Of a DNA stretch of 64,000 bases, positions 1 to 12,526 are shown one piece after another. The stretch is from Phytophthora hibernalis (Eukaryota; Oomycota; Peronosporomycetes; Peronosporales; Peronosporaceae): the NCBI GenBank assembly GCA_012656075.1, contig JAAKBF010000354.1, positions 186,001 through 250,000 on the forward strand. The letters are read 5' to 3'. Each line of letters starts with the position of its first letter. Position 1 is the first letter of the stretch. Both the position numbers and the translations under genes were made by a program. The notes beneath the pieces were generated by a model. It did not search any database. It was given only the letters and a program-made list of their open reading frames with translations, and was not told where the DNA came from.

Positions 1-1
1 C

Positions 2-2618
2 AAGGACGTGCCCGACTTCTTCGTGCTGCTCTTCCTGCAGCTGCTCAACGGCACCGTGGGCTGGTACGAGGAGCTCAAGGCCGGCAACGCCGTGGCCGCG
101 CTCAAGGCCAGTCTCAAGCCCGAGGCGCAGGTCATCCGCGACGGCGTGCACCAGACCATCAACGCCGCGCTGCTCGTGCCGGGCGACCGCGTCACGCTCT
201 CGGCCGGATCGGCGGTGCCTGCGGACTGCGACCTGTGCGAGGGCAACCCCGTGCAGATCGACCAGGCCGCGCTCACGGGCGAGTCCTTCCCAGTCACTAT
301 GGCTACCGGGGACAACGCCAAGATGGGATCCACCGTCGTGCGTGGCGAAGTGGAGGCTGTGGTGTCTGCTACAGGCGGCCAGACGTTCTTCGGCAAGACG
401 GCGAGCCTCATCTCGTCCGTGGACGAAGTGAGCCACTTCCAGAAGATCCTGATCCGCATCACCATGTTCCTCATGGCCATCTCCTTCGTGCTCGTGGGTT
501 TCTGCCTTGGCTACCTCATCTACAACGGCGAGGACTTCCTCGAGGCCATCGCCTTCTGCGTTGTGCTGCTTGTGGCTTCTATTCCTATTGCCATGCAGGT
601 CGTGTGCACGTCCACAATGGCGCTCGGATCCCGCAAGCTTGCTGAAGAGAAGGTCATTGTCACCCAGCTGCAGTCGATTGAGACGCTCTCGGGTATGAAC
701 ATGCTGTGCTCGGACAAGACCGGCACGCTCACCCGCAACAAGATGGAGTTGCAGGACGACCTCCCCATCTTCCACCCGACGGCCACCCGCGAGGAGGTGC
801 TCGTCACTGCCGCGCTCGCTGCTAAGTGGAAGGAGCCCCTAAGGACGCTCTGGACACGTTGGTGCTGAACGCTATCGACCTGCGCCCGCTCGACCAGTAC
901 ACGATGATGGACCACGTGCCGTTTGACCCGTCGGTGAAGCGCACCGAGTCCAAGATCCGCGGCCCGGACGGTAAGGTCTTCAAGGTGACCAAGGGCGCCC
1001 CGCAGATTATTCTTGCGCTTGCGCACAACGTGACGGAGATTCAGGAGGACGTGGAAGCCAAGGTGCTGGACCTGGCCAGACGTGGTATCCGTTCGCTGGC
1101 TGTCGGCCGCACTTCCGAGGAGGAGGCTGACGGTGGTTGGGTGTTCCTGGGCATTATGACGTTCCTGGACCCTCCGCGTCACGACACCAAGCGCACGATT
1201 GAGCTCGCGCACCAGAACGGCATTGGCGTAAAGATGATCACCGGTGACCAGGCTGCTATCGCTGTTGAGACTTGCCGTATGCTCGGAATGGGCACGACCA
1301 TCCTTGGCACGGACGTTCTGCCGACTGCCAATGTGCAGGACGGTCTCTCGACGACTCTGGGTGCCGACTATGGTGCCATCGTTGAGAGCGCTGACGGCTT
1401 TGCTCAGGTGTTCCCGGAGCACAAGTTCCTGATCGTTGAGGTGCTGCGTCAGCGCGGCTGGGTGTGCGGTATGACCGGTGACGGCGTGAACGATGCCCCT
1501 GCTCTCAAGAAGGCCGATGTTGGTATTGCTGTCGAAGGCTCCACCGACGCTGCCCGCGCTGCTGCCGACATTGTGCTCACGCAGCCCGGTCTGTCGGTTA
1601 TTATCAACGCTATCACGCTCTCGCGCAAGATCTTCCAGCGCATGCGCAACTACGTGACTTACCGTATTGCCTGCACGATTCAGCTGCTCATGTTCTTCTT
1701 CATCTCGGTGCTGCTGTTCCACCCGGACAGCTGCCGCTTCCAGCACTTCATTCCCCGCGTTGGGGAATGCCCGTACAACAACAACGAGAGCACGGAGGCT
1801 GTGGACCCGTATTTCAAGCTTCCGGTCATTGCCCTTGTGCTGATCACGATCCTGAACGACGGTACGATCATCTCGATTGCCTACGACAACGTGGTGCCCT
1901 CAAGCGCCCGGAGACTTGGAACCTGCCGCGTATCTACTGGGTGTCCACCACGCTCGGTCTGATCGCTGTTGCCAGCTCTCTGCTGCTGCTCTTCTGGGGT
2001 CTTGACTCGTGGAACCAGAATGGTGTGCTCGCGTACTTTGGCGTGGGTGAGCTCCCGTACGACCAGGTCATGATGATGATGTACCTGAAGATCTCTCTTT
2101 CTGACTTCATGACGGTGTTCACTGCCCGTACCGACGGCCTGTTCATCACGCGTGCCCCTGGCCGTCTGCTGGCGGCTGCTGCGTGCTTTGCCACGGTTGT
2201 GTCCACGCTTCTGGCTGTCTTCTGGCCGTTCACGGAAATGGAGGCCATCTCGTTCAAGCTTGCTGGCTTCGTGTGGGTGTACTGCCTCATCTGGTTCTTC
2301 ATTCAGGACCTGGGCAAGGTGCTTCTCGTCTTCCTGCTTGAGCACATCGACCACATGAACGTCTTCGAGCGCAAGGTCAGCAGCAAGAAGTACGTGAAGC
2401 AGGAGGCTCAGCGCCAGAACCGTATCCGCATGGGATCGACTCTGCTGAACAACGACTCGTTCATGCGCGGCTCGTTTGTGGCTGGCCGTGCGGTGGGCGG
2501 CTCCTTCGTGGAGCGCAGCATGACGCTGGAGCAGGCTATGGACCGCCTCGTTCGCCTTGAGGCCGAGATGAAGGCGATTCGTGCCGTCATTCAGAACGCT
2601 TCAGGTACCAAGGCATAA
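2..2618 (+). CDS. Plasma-membrane H+-ATPase (P3A-type), 5' end outside window
   Basis: P-type proton pump that energises the plasma membrane with ATP. The open frame enters from the left edge, so the N-terminus and first membrane helices are missing. Visible landmarks in order are the actuator motif ALTGESFPV near base 270, the phosphorylation site CSDKTGTLT near 710, the hinge MTGDGVNDAPALKKADVG near 1470, then C-terminal membrane helices and a basic/serine tail ending at 2618. The frame changes twice, near 845 and 1895. In each case one extra C in a C run (after KEP and after VVP) restores the family sequence, so I read these as consensus errors, not introns; no GT...AG pair fits. It converges on the SulP gene, 244 bp away. 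The family call is very firm. Confidence 0.93.
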
Positions 2619-2862
2619 AGTGTCTCGGCCCCACCGACAGTTTGAGCTAAGCTAAGGTCGGTCTGTTCATAGTGAGTGACTACCCGTTTGCATTTACCAA
2701 TCCCACCCAGGAAAAGATGCAGCGATAGAAGAGTTGTGCGTCAATGAAGCTTACTACAGTACTTGAAGTACCCTTGTGTTCTGCTTCGGTGTACATCATG
2801 CAAGGTGTCAAATTGATGAACGAACAGTAGCACTTCAGAGTGCATTTCGATGGTAGATTAGC

Positions 2863-5466
2863 TTAGATTGGCAGGCATTTGGTTTCCCAAATGCGATTGC
2901 CTACATATTGCAACCGATAGGATGTGTAGCGCAATGAAATGCCCTGAAACAGGAACGCCAGGTGGCAGTCCTTCTCCAGCATTTCCGCGAAGCTCGCGCG
3001 ATCCAAAACGTACACCACGCTGCGCTTCGTCGCAACAAGGGACGTCTTCCGCTTCTCTCCTGTCAGGAAGCACATTTCGCCCACAACTGATCCCACCGAC
3101 ACTTCTTCAGTTGTACCAGCTTCCTCTTCGACCACAGCGGTAAGCGATCCGTCGACTAACAGCAACGCACGGTCTGGCGTATCGCCTTGCCTCCATACTA
3201 CTTCGTCCTTCTCGATTTCTTGGATGTGGAAGTAGTCCAGCAACCGCTGCTGCACGGAAAGCGGCTGATCTGGCATGAATCTCCGCAGGTTGCGCAAATG
3301 CGTAAATTCGTCTTCGTCTGCAGCACAAGTGCTCGCTGGAGAGCCATCCTTCTGGACAACGTTCTTTCCTAGGATGTCGTTCTCGCACCACTCAAGCGCG
3401 CCGTCCAAATCCGAGGCAATGTGGAGCATGCGGTTGTCTCCGAAAAGCTCGATGAGGTGCTCCGTAAATTTTTCGTATGCGGGCGGCACGGCGGTGAACA
3501 CTATCTTACAGTTGTGTGCGTCGCACGCGTACTTGATTTTGGTCAGTCGATCCGCTGCAGAGGAGTCCAGGCCCACCACCAACGTAAAGTCAAGCACAAG
3601 CCAGTGGATGTCGGGTCTTGGTCGAACATCGTCGCTGAGCACACTCTCGAGCGGAGACTCCACCCCGCTATTAGTGCAATTAGAACCATCTTCGAAAAGC
3701 TCGCGCACGTAGTCGCTGAGCTGGTTGATGTTGCCGAAGAAAAGGTGTCCCTTTAGCTGCACGACGTGAATGTTGCGGCACTCACGATCAAGAGTATCCA
3801 ACTCGTCCGTCGTGCGCCACGCATGACTTCGTAGCGTGGCTGCACTCATACTTCCTCGGATCGGAGCGTTGGTCGGCGTGCGAGCGCTCTGCATCACAAA
3901 CGTCATACAGGCTAGGAGGGCACCGACAGCTAGACCTTGGTTCATGCCCCAGAACGTCATGGTTCCAGCGATGGCCCACACAGTGCCAAGCTCCAAAGCA
4001 TCCAACTGGTCGTATGTATCAATGAGAGCTTCCTTGAGCAGATCCCAGCCAAGGTGCATCATAACGCAGCCTGCCATACAGCGCGGAATGTAGGAAACTG
4101 CGTTGGGCCCCACGAAAAAAGAACATCATAATGAGACCGATGACGAAGCCACTCTTCCGGCCACCACCACCACACTTGTAGTACAGGGCCGACGTCGAGT
4201 AGCAGAGGTAGTTCTGCACCGTACCACAGAAACCACTCAGAGTGTTTGAGATGCCGTGTGCGACGAGCTCGTCGTTGATATCGACCTCCTTGTCAGTGGT
4301 GAGACTCAGTGACGGGATGTTAATGGGAACGTGCATGAGCGAGAAGAACGTGAGTCCGATGATCGTGCCGAGTTGCTTGGGAATGACATGCCATGCCACG
4401 AGCGAGAAGTCATACTGTTCCCACATGGAGTAGAAAGGTACATGCGGCGCGCGGTCAAAGAACCACCCGTGCTCACGGGCCGTTTCCGACGAAATGCCCA
4501 GCAGCAGCAACACCACGTAAAACAAAGGCGGGATGGACACGAAGAAAAGCGGGGAAACAGCGGCGTCGTGATGTGGCGCGTCAGCACGAACAGCGTGAGC
4601 GCCAAAAGCGCCGAGCTCACCCACAGCCACACGATCTGCTCGTCGAAAAGCTGCTTCACGCCGCCCCACGTCCACACAAAAGCTTGACCTGTTGCGTTTT
4701 CAATGCCGCTCTGAAGCACGAAGGCGCCAATGCCTCCCACCGCGCCAACGATAATGTGCTTGGGGAAAAGGTAGACAATGTTGCCGAGCTTCCAGTGTCC
4801 CAGCACGAAGAACAGCGAGCCGCACACGACCGACGAGAAGGCGTACGTAACCATGATCGTGGGTAGCACGCTCGGGTTCGCGGGACCCAACTCTTGGATA
4901 ATGGCCATGGAGATCGTGTGCATGAACGGCACGTTCTCCACCATCATCTGACAAATTGCGCCGTCAAAGTTGCTGAGTGCCACGAACGTGAACTGGCAGA
5001 TCGTGGACGACAGCAGGAACATCTGAATGCCCAGTGCGCGCGGCACGGGGATGTCGTCCCACTCGACAGGGAAGAAGGACAGACCGAAGGGCACGCAGAT
5101 CATCAAGTTGACGAGCACAGCGATGGCCACACAGGGCGTGGCCTGCAGTACGTCTGTCACGCCGCGTTCCCAGCCGCTGAGCGGGTCGCTCATGTCTGTA
5201 TGGGAGCCCCAGGACTCCAGGGACGTCCGCGTGGCTCCGTATGGCGAGTAACAGCGCGGGGACGAGGCGTTGGGTGCCGTGATCGGCAGCGTCTCATTGG
5301 CTGGGGACTGCGTAGCTGTCAGTTGCTTGGTGAAGTGCAGCGAATTTCCACCGGCGTCGCGACGTAGCGGAGGCGGCTCGAACACCATGTGCGACGGCGC
5401 GGCCGTGGGGCGCGGAGACCGCAGACGCGGGGACAGCAACTGTTGGCGCTCCTCCATCGACGTCAC
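2863..5466 (-). CDS. SulP anion transporter with STAS and cyclic-nucleotide-binding domains
   Basis: Membrane transporter of the SulP (SLC26-like) family, about 860 residues. A Ser/Pro-rich cytosolic N-terminus of about 110 residues is followed by ten or so hydrophobic helices (bases 5140 down to about 3900). Then comes a STAS domain (core WLVLDFTLVVGLDSS near 3590) and a C-terminal cNMP-binding fold (VSVGSVVGEMCFLTGEKR near 3060). This layout matches the fungal Ygr125w-type SulP proteins, whose cyclic-nucleotide-like module may gate transport; the substrate cannot be read from sequence. The frame is interrupted near 4555 and near 4117 (a run of T on the coding strand), both homopolymer-type indels. 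The ATG at 5466 sits 17 bp downstream of a good oomycete initiator/flanking element, which supports this start. Confidence 0.88.
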
Positions 5467-5482
5467 TTGAGCTCTAGCCGGC

Positions 5483-5498
5483 GAATTGACGAGTGAGC
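5483..5498 (-). promoter_or_regulatory. Oomycete core promoter (initiator plus flanking element) of the SulP gene
   Basis: On the minus strand the 16 bases read GCTCACTCGTCAATTC. The oomycete consensus is GCTCATTYYNCAWTTT, so about 13 of 16 positions agree. It lies just upstream of the ATG at 5466, the expected spacing for this promoter class. Assigned by consensus only. Confidence 0.5.
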
Positions 5499-5624
5499 AG
5501 CGCCGCCGGGCGGAGATCGATGGTGATGTGCATTTTGTAAGTGACGTAAGTGACGACCCATTTTCAGCGAATGAGGAGGGATTGTTGTGATATTGACCAA
5601 TCGTGTTCGGAGACTACGGTATGT

Positions 5625-6283
5625 TTAGCTTTGCTTCAGAAGGACTCGGAAGGCGATGCCCATCACCTTTGTGCCTCCGTTGCAGCTTTGACTTGGCTTG
5701 AGTATGCGCGTTCCCGGCTCGGCGACACTCGAGAATTGCAAGCGAGGGCCAACGAGGTCATCCCGCAGCGAAATACTTGCTGCCAAGATTTCTTTATCAT
5801 TAACGTCTTGCAGCACCGACCACGTTGCCAGACGTCCCACATCTGCCTTGCGTTGGAGTTTTCGAATGCCCTCAGGTCTCCAATGATCGAGCAATGACAA
5901 CCGCGGCGTCAGCTTAGCAGTATCTTGAGCCATCTCGAAGGCATACATGTAGTGTTGAGACGATTGCAGCAACAACGCAGTGGATTGCACTGCATGTACG
6001 CTAGCGAGACGTTGAGCGTATTCACCGGGAAAGCCGTGCTCGATGAAGGCTGGGCGAAATCTGCGGCAGATTATTTAGGAATCCTGCCAACATCCTGGGC
6101 AAACCGCCGGCCGCCAATTGCCTTCGCTGCAGTTGCCAACGTGGAGGTCATGTTGCCGCTGGCACAAGAAACGAACCCAGACACCGGCAAGAAACGCGTC
6201 GACAATCGAGTTGGTGGTGGCGGCGGCGAGATCGCGATCATCGTCGACGGACAGCCGTCTGTCACGTCACATTTTGCAGACAT
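5625..6283 (-). CDS. Possible two-exon gene, unknown function
   Basis: Not recognised. On the minus strand an open frame from the ATG at 6283 (MSAKCDVTDGCPSTM, then a proline run) can be joined over a putative 80-bp intron (6061-6140, GT...AG) to a second open stretch that reads like real protein (FRPAFIEHGFPGEYAQRLAS, then a helix-rich segment) and ends at 5625. The second exon has no stop over 145 codons and a normal residue composition. A competing plus-strand frame runs 5925-6773 with no homology I recognise. The distal 5625-5730 part is less protein-like, so the true stop may involve another intron. Low confidence in gene limits and moderate in the second exon being coding. Confidence 0.33.
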
Positions 6284-6751
6284 AGAAGACTCGCTGTGCG
6301 ATGAAAGTGCTGACGAGGGTCCCGCCCGCAGGACGCTAGAGTCTGGACACCAGATCACTGGTGGACACTCGCAGTTCGTGTTGAACTCATCCACCACAGG
6401 TTGCCAACCCAGCCTCGTTGCAAGCTGCGTTTGTCCGCTTCAAGATACTTTCAGCTGTCAGCGTTTAAGACAACGCAGCAGCAGAAATCTAAACCCAGCT
6501 ACATATGCAGTGAGCTCGCTAATAGAGTGCTGGTTCACATGTTCACACGATATCTTAGATTGCCCCACCTTGTTACATGTATCCTCGCCCACGCAAAAGC
6601 AGCCAAAAACTATTACCGGTAACTACATGTACGTAAATTTGACTCAAAACAATGCGTACGTTGAGACGATTCCACTATGCTTCCCACATGGGTACACTTC
6701 CCCTCTGACCATCACTCCACTCATCAAAAACTCAAAAACTCCAGGACACGA
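6284..6751. other. Intergenic region upstream of importin-9
   Basis: About 470 bp with no recognised gene or RNA. It is AT-richer than the flanking genes, and the last 100 bp just before the importin start contain several TCA-plus-pyrimidine stretches that could serve as initiators. Nothing else stands out. Confidence 0.4.
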
Positions 6752-9700
6752 ATGGAGCTGGTGCAGCTACTAGAGGGCAGCTTGTCGGCGGCCTCGGACG
6801 TGCGCGCGCAGAGCGAGGCTCGACTCACGGAGCTGCTGCGCACGCCTGGCTTCGCTCTGCAGCTGGGCGAGTTCCTCTTCTCGGCGGAGGCGTCGGAGGC
6901 GCAGCGGCAGCTGTCGGCGCTGCTGCTCAAGAAACTCGTGACGTCCCATTGGGCGCCCAGCAGCGAACAGGAGCAGGACGCACAGACGCCAGTGTACGCA
7001 GTGCCAGAGCAGGAGAAGGCGCAGGTGAAGCAGGCGCTGGTACTGGCGCTGCAGCAGCGACTGGAGCTCTTCACAGGCAGCAAGCTGCAGACGGCGCTGT
7101 GTCTCATCCTCACGGCCATCTTCGAGCGTGATTGGCCCGACCAATGGGCCGAGATCTTGCCGGCCGTCATGGCCATGATCTCGGGCCAGGACAAGCTGCG
7201 CATCGACTTCGCCGTGCGCTTCCTGTCGCTCGCGGGCGGCCACTTCTCGAGCGACAACTGTTGCGAGCTCGTGGCCTCCGTGTTCCCGCACCTGCGCCGT
7301 GTCTTCGTGCTGGCCGCAGAGTTCCCGGCGGGCACGCGTTCCAGGATCGCGCGCATCGTGCAGAGCAGCCTGCTCATGGTGGGCATGGAGGCGCAGGTCG
7401 GCAACGCGGCGGCGGCGCAGCTGCTGCACGAGAACACGACGCAGTGGATCGCGCTGTTCCTGGAGCAGCTCGCGCGGCCTGTGCAGAGTGTCAAGGACTA
7501 CGCGGTCAAGATCCAGATCTTGACGACGCTCGCGAGCTTCGTGCGCGAGTGGCCCAAGGAGATGACGGACCTGATGCCCCAGATCATGCCCCAGGTCTAC
7601 GGACTCATGGTGACTGACGCCGATGCGTACGAGCGCGAGGTGGTGCTCAGCGCCTCGGAGGAGGAGGAGGGCTACGACAGCGACGGAGAGGGCGCGCTCA
7701 TCGGCAGGAGTGCTATGATTGTCGCGGCCTTTGAGTTTGTGCGCGGAGCCATCCAGGCCCCGACCAAGAAGACCCGCCAGCTCATTGTCGGCGGACTGGC
7801 CGATTTTGTGTTTGTCATGATCGGGTACATGCAAATTACGGTGAGTCAGATGGAGTCGTGGCAGGAGGACCCCAACAAGTACGTGGCGGATGAGGATGAC
7901 GAGAGCCTCGCTTTTAGTGTGCGCAACGCTGCGACTGACCTCCTGACGGAGTTGGAGGCGGTGCTCGGACGGAAGGCTGTGGTGGCTACTCTTGGTGCGG
8001 CCCAGCGGCGCCTGAAGGCAGAGAACACGAACAATTGGCGCCTCCAGGAAGCGGCGTTGCTGGTCGTAGGATCTCTGGCTGCATCGACGCTCGACGCCAT
8101 TAGCAAGAATGCCGCCGACATTTCCCAGTTGATGGACCTTTCGGCGTTCTTGCAGACTTTGTTCAAGGTGATGAACGCCGGTAGCCAGGAAATCTATCTG
8201 CGTGCGAGAGCGTTGTGGTGTGCGAGCCGTCTTGCCAAGGGTATGAACCAGGAGATGCTGGACGCCTTTCTTCAGGTGGCGATTTCGGGCCTTGAGCAGG
8301 GACAAGTTCTGCCTGTGCGCATGTACGCTTGCCGCGCTATTGGTGCTATTATCCGCAACGACACAGGCAAGGCACGACTTCAGGAGGCGGGTGCCGTCAT
8401 CATCGATCGGTTGACTAGTCTGGCGGAGCAATCTACGCATGAAACACTTCACATCGCTCTTGAGACTTTGGTCGTGGTTCTTCAGGAATCTGAAGGTATT
8501 TCGCTTGAATCGGCCCAGCGCGTGGTTGTTTGCTTCTTGCACCGCTGGAGCCAGAATCTGAACGACCCGCTGATTTCCGAATTGATTGATGGTGCTTTTG
8601 GTGCACTTCTTCAGTTGGACAATGCTGCTATCACGGCGAAGGTTCACGAGCAAGTGTTGCCTGTTATCCGCTCGATGCTTGTCCAGAGTATATCTGACCT
8701 GGAAGGTGCTGGCAACGGTGTTTACACCGCCGGCAGCGCTCTTACGATTCTGAAGACGCTGCTCCGCCACTCTTTTGCGTCAGGCGGCACCTTGTCAAGT
8801 GGCGGTGCTGACCCGGCTACCCAGCAGCTTGGAGCCCAAGTTGTCCAGCAGACGTTTGAGCCACTTGTGGCGGTCCTTAGCGCCGTGGAGGATGAAAAGG
8901 TGCTGAACGCCGGCTCCGAATGCTTGAAGTGGTTTGTGATGTTTGCGGTTGATCCTTTGGCGGCGTATACTACCGCCGCCGGTAGCAATGGTATTGACAC
9001 GACTCTGTCAGTCTCTGCGAAGTTGTTGTCGCCTGCCGTCTCCGATGCAAGTGCCACATGCGTCGGCGGGCTGATCACTCAGATCTTGTTGAAGCTTGGT
9101 CCGAGCCTGCCGACTGCTACCGTGCAATCTATCCTCAGTGCGGTCTGCGCTCGTCTCGCTGCAGCAGAGCTCCCATCGCTTGTGCAGTCGCTGTGCATGG
9201 TGTTTGCCCGCCTTGTTCACTCGCACGGCCCTGAAATCCTGAATGTGCTGGAGCAGCTGCCGCCCCGGCAGCACCGGCAGGCCAGACCCAGGCCCCGAAC
9301 ATGCTGACTTTTGTGTTCGGCACTTGGATCGAAAAACAGCAGGACTTCTACGGACTCTACTGCATCAAGGTGACTGTGAGTGCTTTGCTGAAGGTCGTCG
9401 AGTGGAATGACCCTCGAATCAATTCCATCACGGTGACCGGAAGCGCTGTGGACTCGACAACTGCGGGTGCAACCGGCATCCAGACCCGATCGAAGGCCCG
9501 AAGCACTCCTGCAAGCGACAAGACGCAGTACACTACGGTGCACTTTTTGACGAAGTTCGTTGTCATTCTTGCGAAGACGATGTCGAACTTGGCGGAGGAC
9601 GAAGAGGAGTGGGAATCATCGGACGACGACTCATCTGATGGCGAGGGCGATGACGAAAGCATATCGGGTGCTGGTGCTTCTTCGTCTGTGTTTGCTCCTG

Positions 9701-10101
9701 CTGGTAAGTTTATGGTTGATTCGCTGGGTCTGACTGAGCGGAGCTAACCTTTGATTCTAATCGTTGCTACAGATAATTATCTTTCGGACCTTTTGGATGC
9801 CGAAGGTGGTGTCGAGGTTCATGACGGCGAAGAACCTGAGGAGGAATTCGAGGCGTACTTTGATCCTCTGAATGAGGTGGACCTAAAGGTAAGCCCCTTG
9901 TTTTATGGCGAAGCGTTGGTGTTATCATTTGTTGTACCAGACCTGAATTAACTCGTTTCATTGATTTCCATTTTCCAGGGTGCAATTCCGCAGGCGCTGC
10001 AGAATGTCACGGCCCAAGCCAACCTCCTCCAAGCAATCATGCCAGAATTGACGGCTGCGGATAAGGAGGCCCTGGCTACCGTGTCGGCGCTTTCGTCGTA
10101 G
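6752..10101 (+). CDS. Importin-9 / Kap114-like karyopherin
   Basis: Nuclear import receptor of the importin-beta superfamily, about 1,060 residues of HEAT repeats that ferries histones, ribosomal proteins and other cargo through the pore. The N-terminus (MELVQLLEGSLSAASDVR) and the importin-N region with the DWPDQWAEILP motif near 7130 are diagnostic. An acidic Glu/Asp/Ser loop lies at 9590-9660, as in Kap114/importin-9. I start at the ATG at 6752, because the longer in-frame start at 6677 adds residues unlike the family. A one-base loss in a C run near 9256 shifts the frame between LNVLEQLPP and APNMLTFVFGTW. Two introns near the 3' end, 9704-9772 and 9889-9978, both GT-AG, join cleanly in frame. 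Stop at 10099-10101. Confidence 0.92.
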
Positions 10102-10193
10102 ACTTCAGAGATCCGTGATCTCCTTTTTCTCCCTTGTGCTGTGGTGTGCAACACCGTTAAAGAAATCGCACGCTGTTTCTGAATTGTTAACCT

Positions 10194-11808
10194 CTATGCC
10201 TCTGCTTTTCGCTTTGTTTTCTCAGGCGAAGGTACTCCAACCTGATCCCACCGGACAAGCCGCAGCCTTCGAGTAAGGATGAGCACTGCGCCAAGTTCCT
10301 TGCCATCCGGGTCCAGCCGTATCTCTTCTAACAAGTATTTCAGCCTGTGCAGCTTCATCAGGGATACGTTGAAGTCGAGGGTTGCCAGCAGATCAAGTGC
10401 CCATAGCGCTTGCTGTCCGATTTCCGTCGGCGTGAAATCCACAAAAGCAAGCGAAGCGAGGGATGTAGCTTGCCCCGAAGCATCAATAGGCGGGGGTGGT
10501 GGTGCCTTCCTGGTTTCCAGAAGTCCCAACCACTCAGCCGATTCAGGTGGTGCTTTTGCGATACGCGCCAGTCGATCTGCTTCAGCTTTTTCGCCAGCCT
10601 TCTTCTCACGCTGCATTTCTCTCGCTTTGAACAGCAACCGGATCGAGCCTTCGATGCCACCGGTTTGCCCGACCAATTTTGCGTGTCGTTCTTGATTTCG
10701 AGCAGAAACAGAAACAGAAGCGATGAAAGTAAGGTGATGATTGTTTTGAAACACCTACGAATGAAGGACTTACCTTCGATAGCTACGAAGGAAATGAAGC
10801 GGCATACGTGGAGGTACAAGCTCAAAAACTTGTCGACATCAAAGCGATTAAGCGTGTCCGTGACCAAGGTTGTGACGGCGAACGTGTCAAGCTCTCCAAA
10901 CAGAACCAGTCGTTCTTGCTCAACTGGATCGACCGGCTTACTACTTACCTGCTCCGGTTGATTATTTGGACTTGTTGGTTGTGCTGTACGAGTGGGGGAT
11001 TGAGACGGTGAGTACTGGCGAGCCTGCACGTCTGCAAGTAACGAGCAGATCCGCCGAACACCTGCGAGTTGAACGATGGCGCTGTCATGGTTTTCCTTCA
11101 TCATCTCAACTACGATAGGGACGTTGCTGATGAAGATGCGCCGCACCGCATTATCACCACCATAAACCGCAGAGAAGATGGCTTGGACATCATTTTTCAC
11201 GAAGTCATCCAGCGGATTTTCGAGCACTGCCTGGTTGAGCACAGCGGGTCCGCCGGATTCCTCGAGTTGCCTCTTTCCTTCTTGGCAAAACATCATCAGA
11301 CGAAGACATCGAATGCTCGTTCGCAGCACCGCCACCCGGAAGCGCTGGACTTCCTCCGGCGGAACAACGACAAACTTCGGGAAGGGTTTGTCTTTGCGCC
11401 ACGGAGGATCATACCATTGCTTGAAGGTGTCGATGTCGGGGAGAGCTCTAACTGCCGATAGCTGCGTACAGCATGCAACAGGGCTTCCGTGACGGCTGGG
11501 GATTCTGAAAGCAGCTCCACCTCGGTAGACGCTTCTTCAAACACTCGTTTGTCCGTGATGACAACGTCCATCGAGAGTTCTTTAAGTGGATTGGCACCGT
11601 TGGCCCCTTCGCCGAGCTCAGCCGCACGAAGGAAATACTGCACCGCTACCAAGTCAATATCCGCTGTGAGGTTGAAAGCACAGTTTCTCTATTGCCAACT
11701 CGTACTCAACGTACCTGCCAGTACCGGCTCGAGGAACAGTGGATAGTGCTTTACAATCAGGACGTGTGTGTGGATCTCGCCACGCAGCTCAGACACAGCG
11801 CCGCCCAT
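10194..11808 (-). CDS. Armadillo-like helical protein with basic C-terminal segment, unknown function
   Basis: Three exons on the minus strand. Exon 1 starts MGGAVSELRGEIHTH at 11808 and is joined over a 51-bp intron (11664-11714). A second intron (10691-10773) precedes the last exon, and both are GT-AG with consistent phase. The protein is about 510 residues, helical and leucine-rich, with repeat-like segments (GGPAVLNQAVLENPLDD, VQLAGVRRICSLLADVQ) that suggest armadillo/HEAT-like folding. Then come a charged coiled region (AREMQREKKAGEKAEADR) and a proline run. One base is missing near 11460, between HAVRS and LSAVRALPDI. I do not recognise a family with certainty. It lies tail-to-tail with importin-9, 92 bp apart. 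Confidence 0.72.
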
Positions 11809-12067
11809 ACCTTCTTCTTATCAACAATCAACAGTCCAAAAGCACAGAACGACTGCTGGCAAACAAGGGGCGCTTCCTATCTCAAGAAGGAGCGAACATA
11901 CCTGGACGAACACAACGCGTCGCGTCGCAACTTCAGTATTCCTGCATTTTATTCTCCACTCCCCACCTGCAGTATGCAGGATGAGTGAGGTCTTTTTCTA
12001 TGTTTTTCAAGTTGTATCAAGCCGAGCTCCAGCCATGTCGGCTCGTAAAGAAAGAAAAGCGGTCGGC

Positions 12068-12526
12068 TTAGGCCTCGTCCTTGTGGGCGTACTGCTTCTT
12101 GCCGCGCAGCTGCATGTCTCCGATCATCTCGAGGTTCTTCTGCACGGCGTCGGCTGCCCGCTTCTGGAACTGCCACTGGCCGTCGCGCTTGACCACGACG
12201 TCCGTCCACGTGACGACCATGACGGGCGCGCACTTCCAGAAGACGGTCGTGTGGCTCGAGACCGACGCGTGCTCGGCGTCCGAGAGCTCCACCACGTGGC
12301 CGCTCGGCAGGTGGCGCGTGTCGGCCAGGAACTTGAGCTGCACGAGCTCCTGCAGCGCCGCCTCGATCTCGCTCTTGCCCGAACAGTTGCCGCCCACGAG
12401 CTCGAAGAACGTGGCGTCCTCCGTGAAGAGCGACAGCAGCGTCTGCACCGACTTGTCGCCGTCCTCGAGCGAATACGACAGCGCGAACTTGTTGACGAGG
12501 TTGATGATCGCCACCACGTCAGCCAT
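12068..12526 (-). CDS. SnoaL/NTF2-like domain protein
   Basis: Intact 152-residue single-exon gene. The N-terminal pattern (VVAIINLVNKFALSYSLEDG, then LLSLFTEDATFFE) and the following conical alpha+beta layout fit the SnoaL-like/NTF2-like fold, here probably the SnoaL_4-type group. Members bind or isomerise small hydrophobic ligands, or serve as dimerisation modules, so the specific reaction is unknown. The C-terminus is lysine-rich (RGKKQYAHKDEA). The ATG at 12526 is the only sensible start. There is no signal peptide or membrane segment, so the protein should be soluble and intracellular. Confidence 0.72.
   Translation of the reverse strand: MADVVAIINLVNKFALSYSLEDGDKSVQTLLSLFTEDATFFELVGGNCSGKSEIEAALQELVQLKFLADTRHLPSGHVVELSDAEHASVSSHTTVFWKCAPVMVVTWTDVVVKRDGQWQFQKRAADAVQKNLEMIGDMQLRGKKQYAHKDEA

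Noticed and set aside
520..1746. 408-codon minus-strand frame opposite the H+-ATPase
   Set aside because: Antisense shadow of a codon-biased gene; composition not protein-like.
840..1900. Programmed frameshifting or introns in the H+-ATPase
   Set aside because: No GT...AG pair fits, and the same single-C loss recurs in many unrelated genes, so base error is simpler.
5925..6773. 282-codon plus-strand frame before importin-9
   Set aside because: Runs into the importin start in another frame and has no recognisable motif; part is better explained by a minus-strand reading.
6770..8770. 666-codon open frame on the minus strand opposite importin-9
   Set aside because: It is the shadow of the GC-rich importin gene: Arg/Leu/His-biased composition and no domain.
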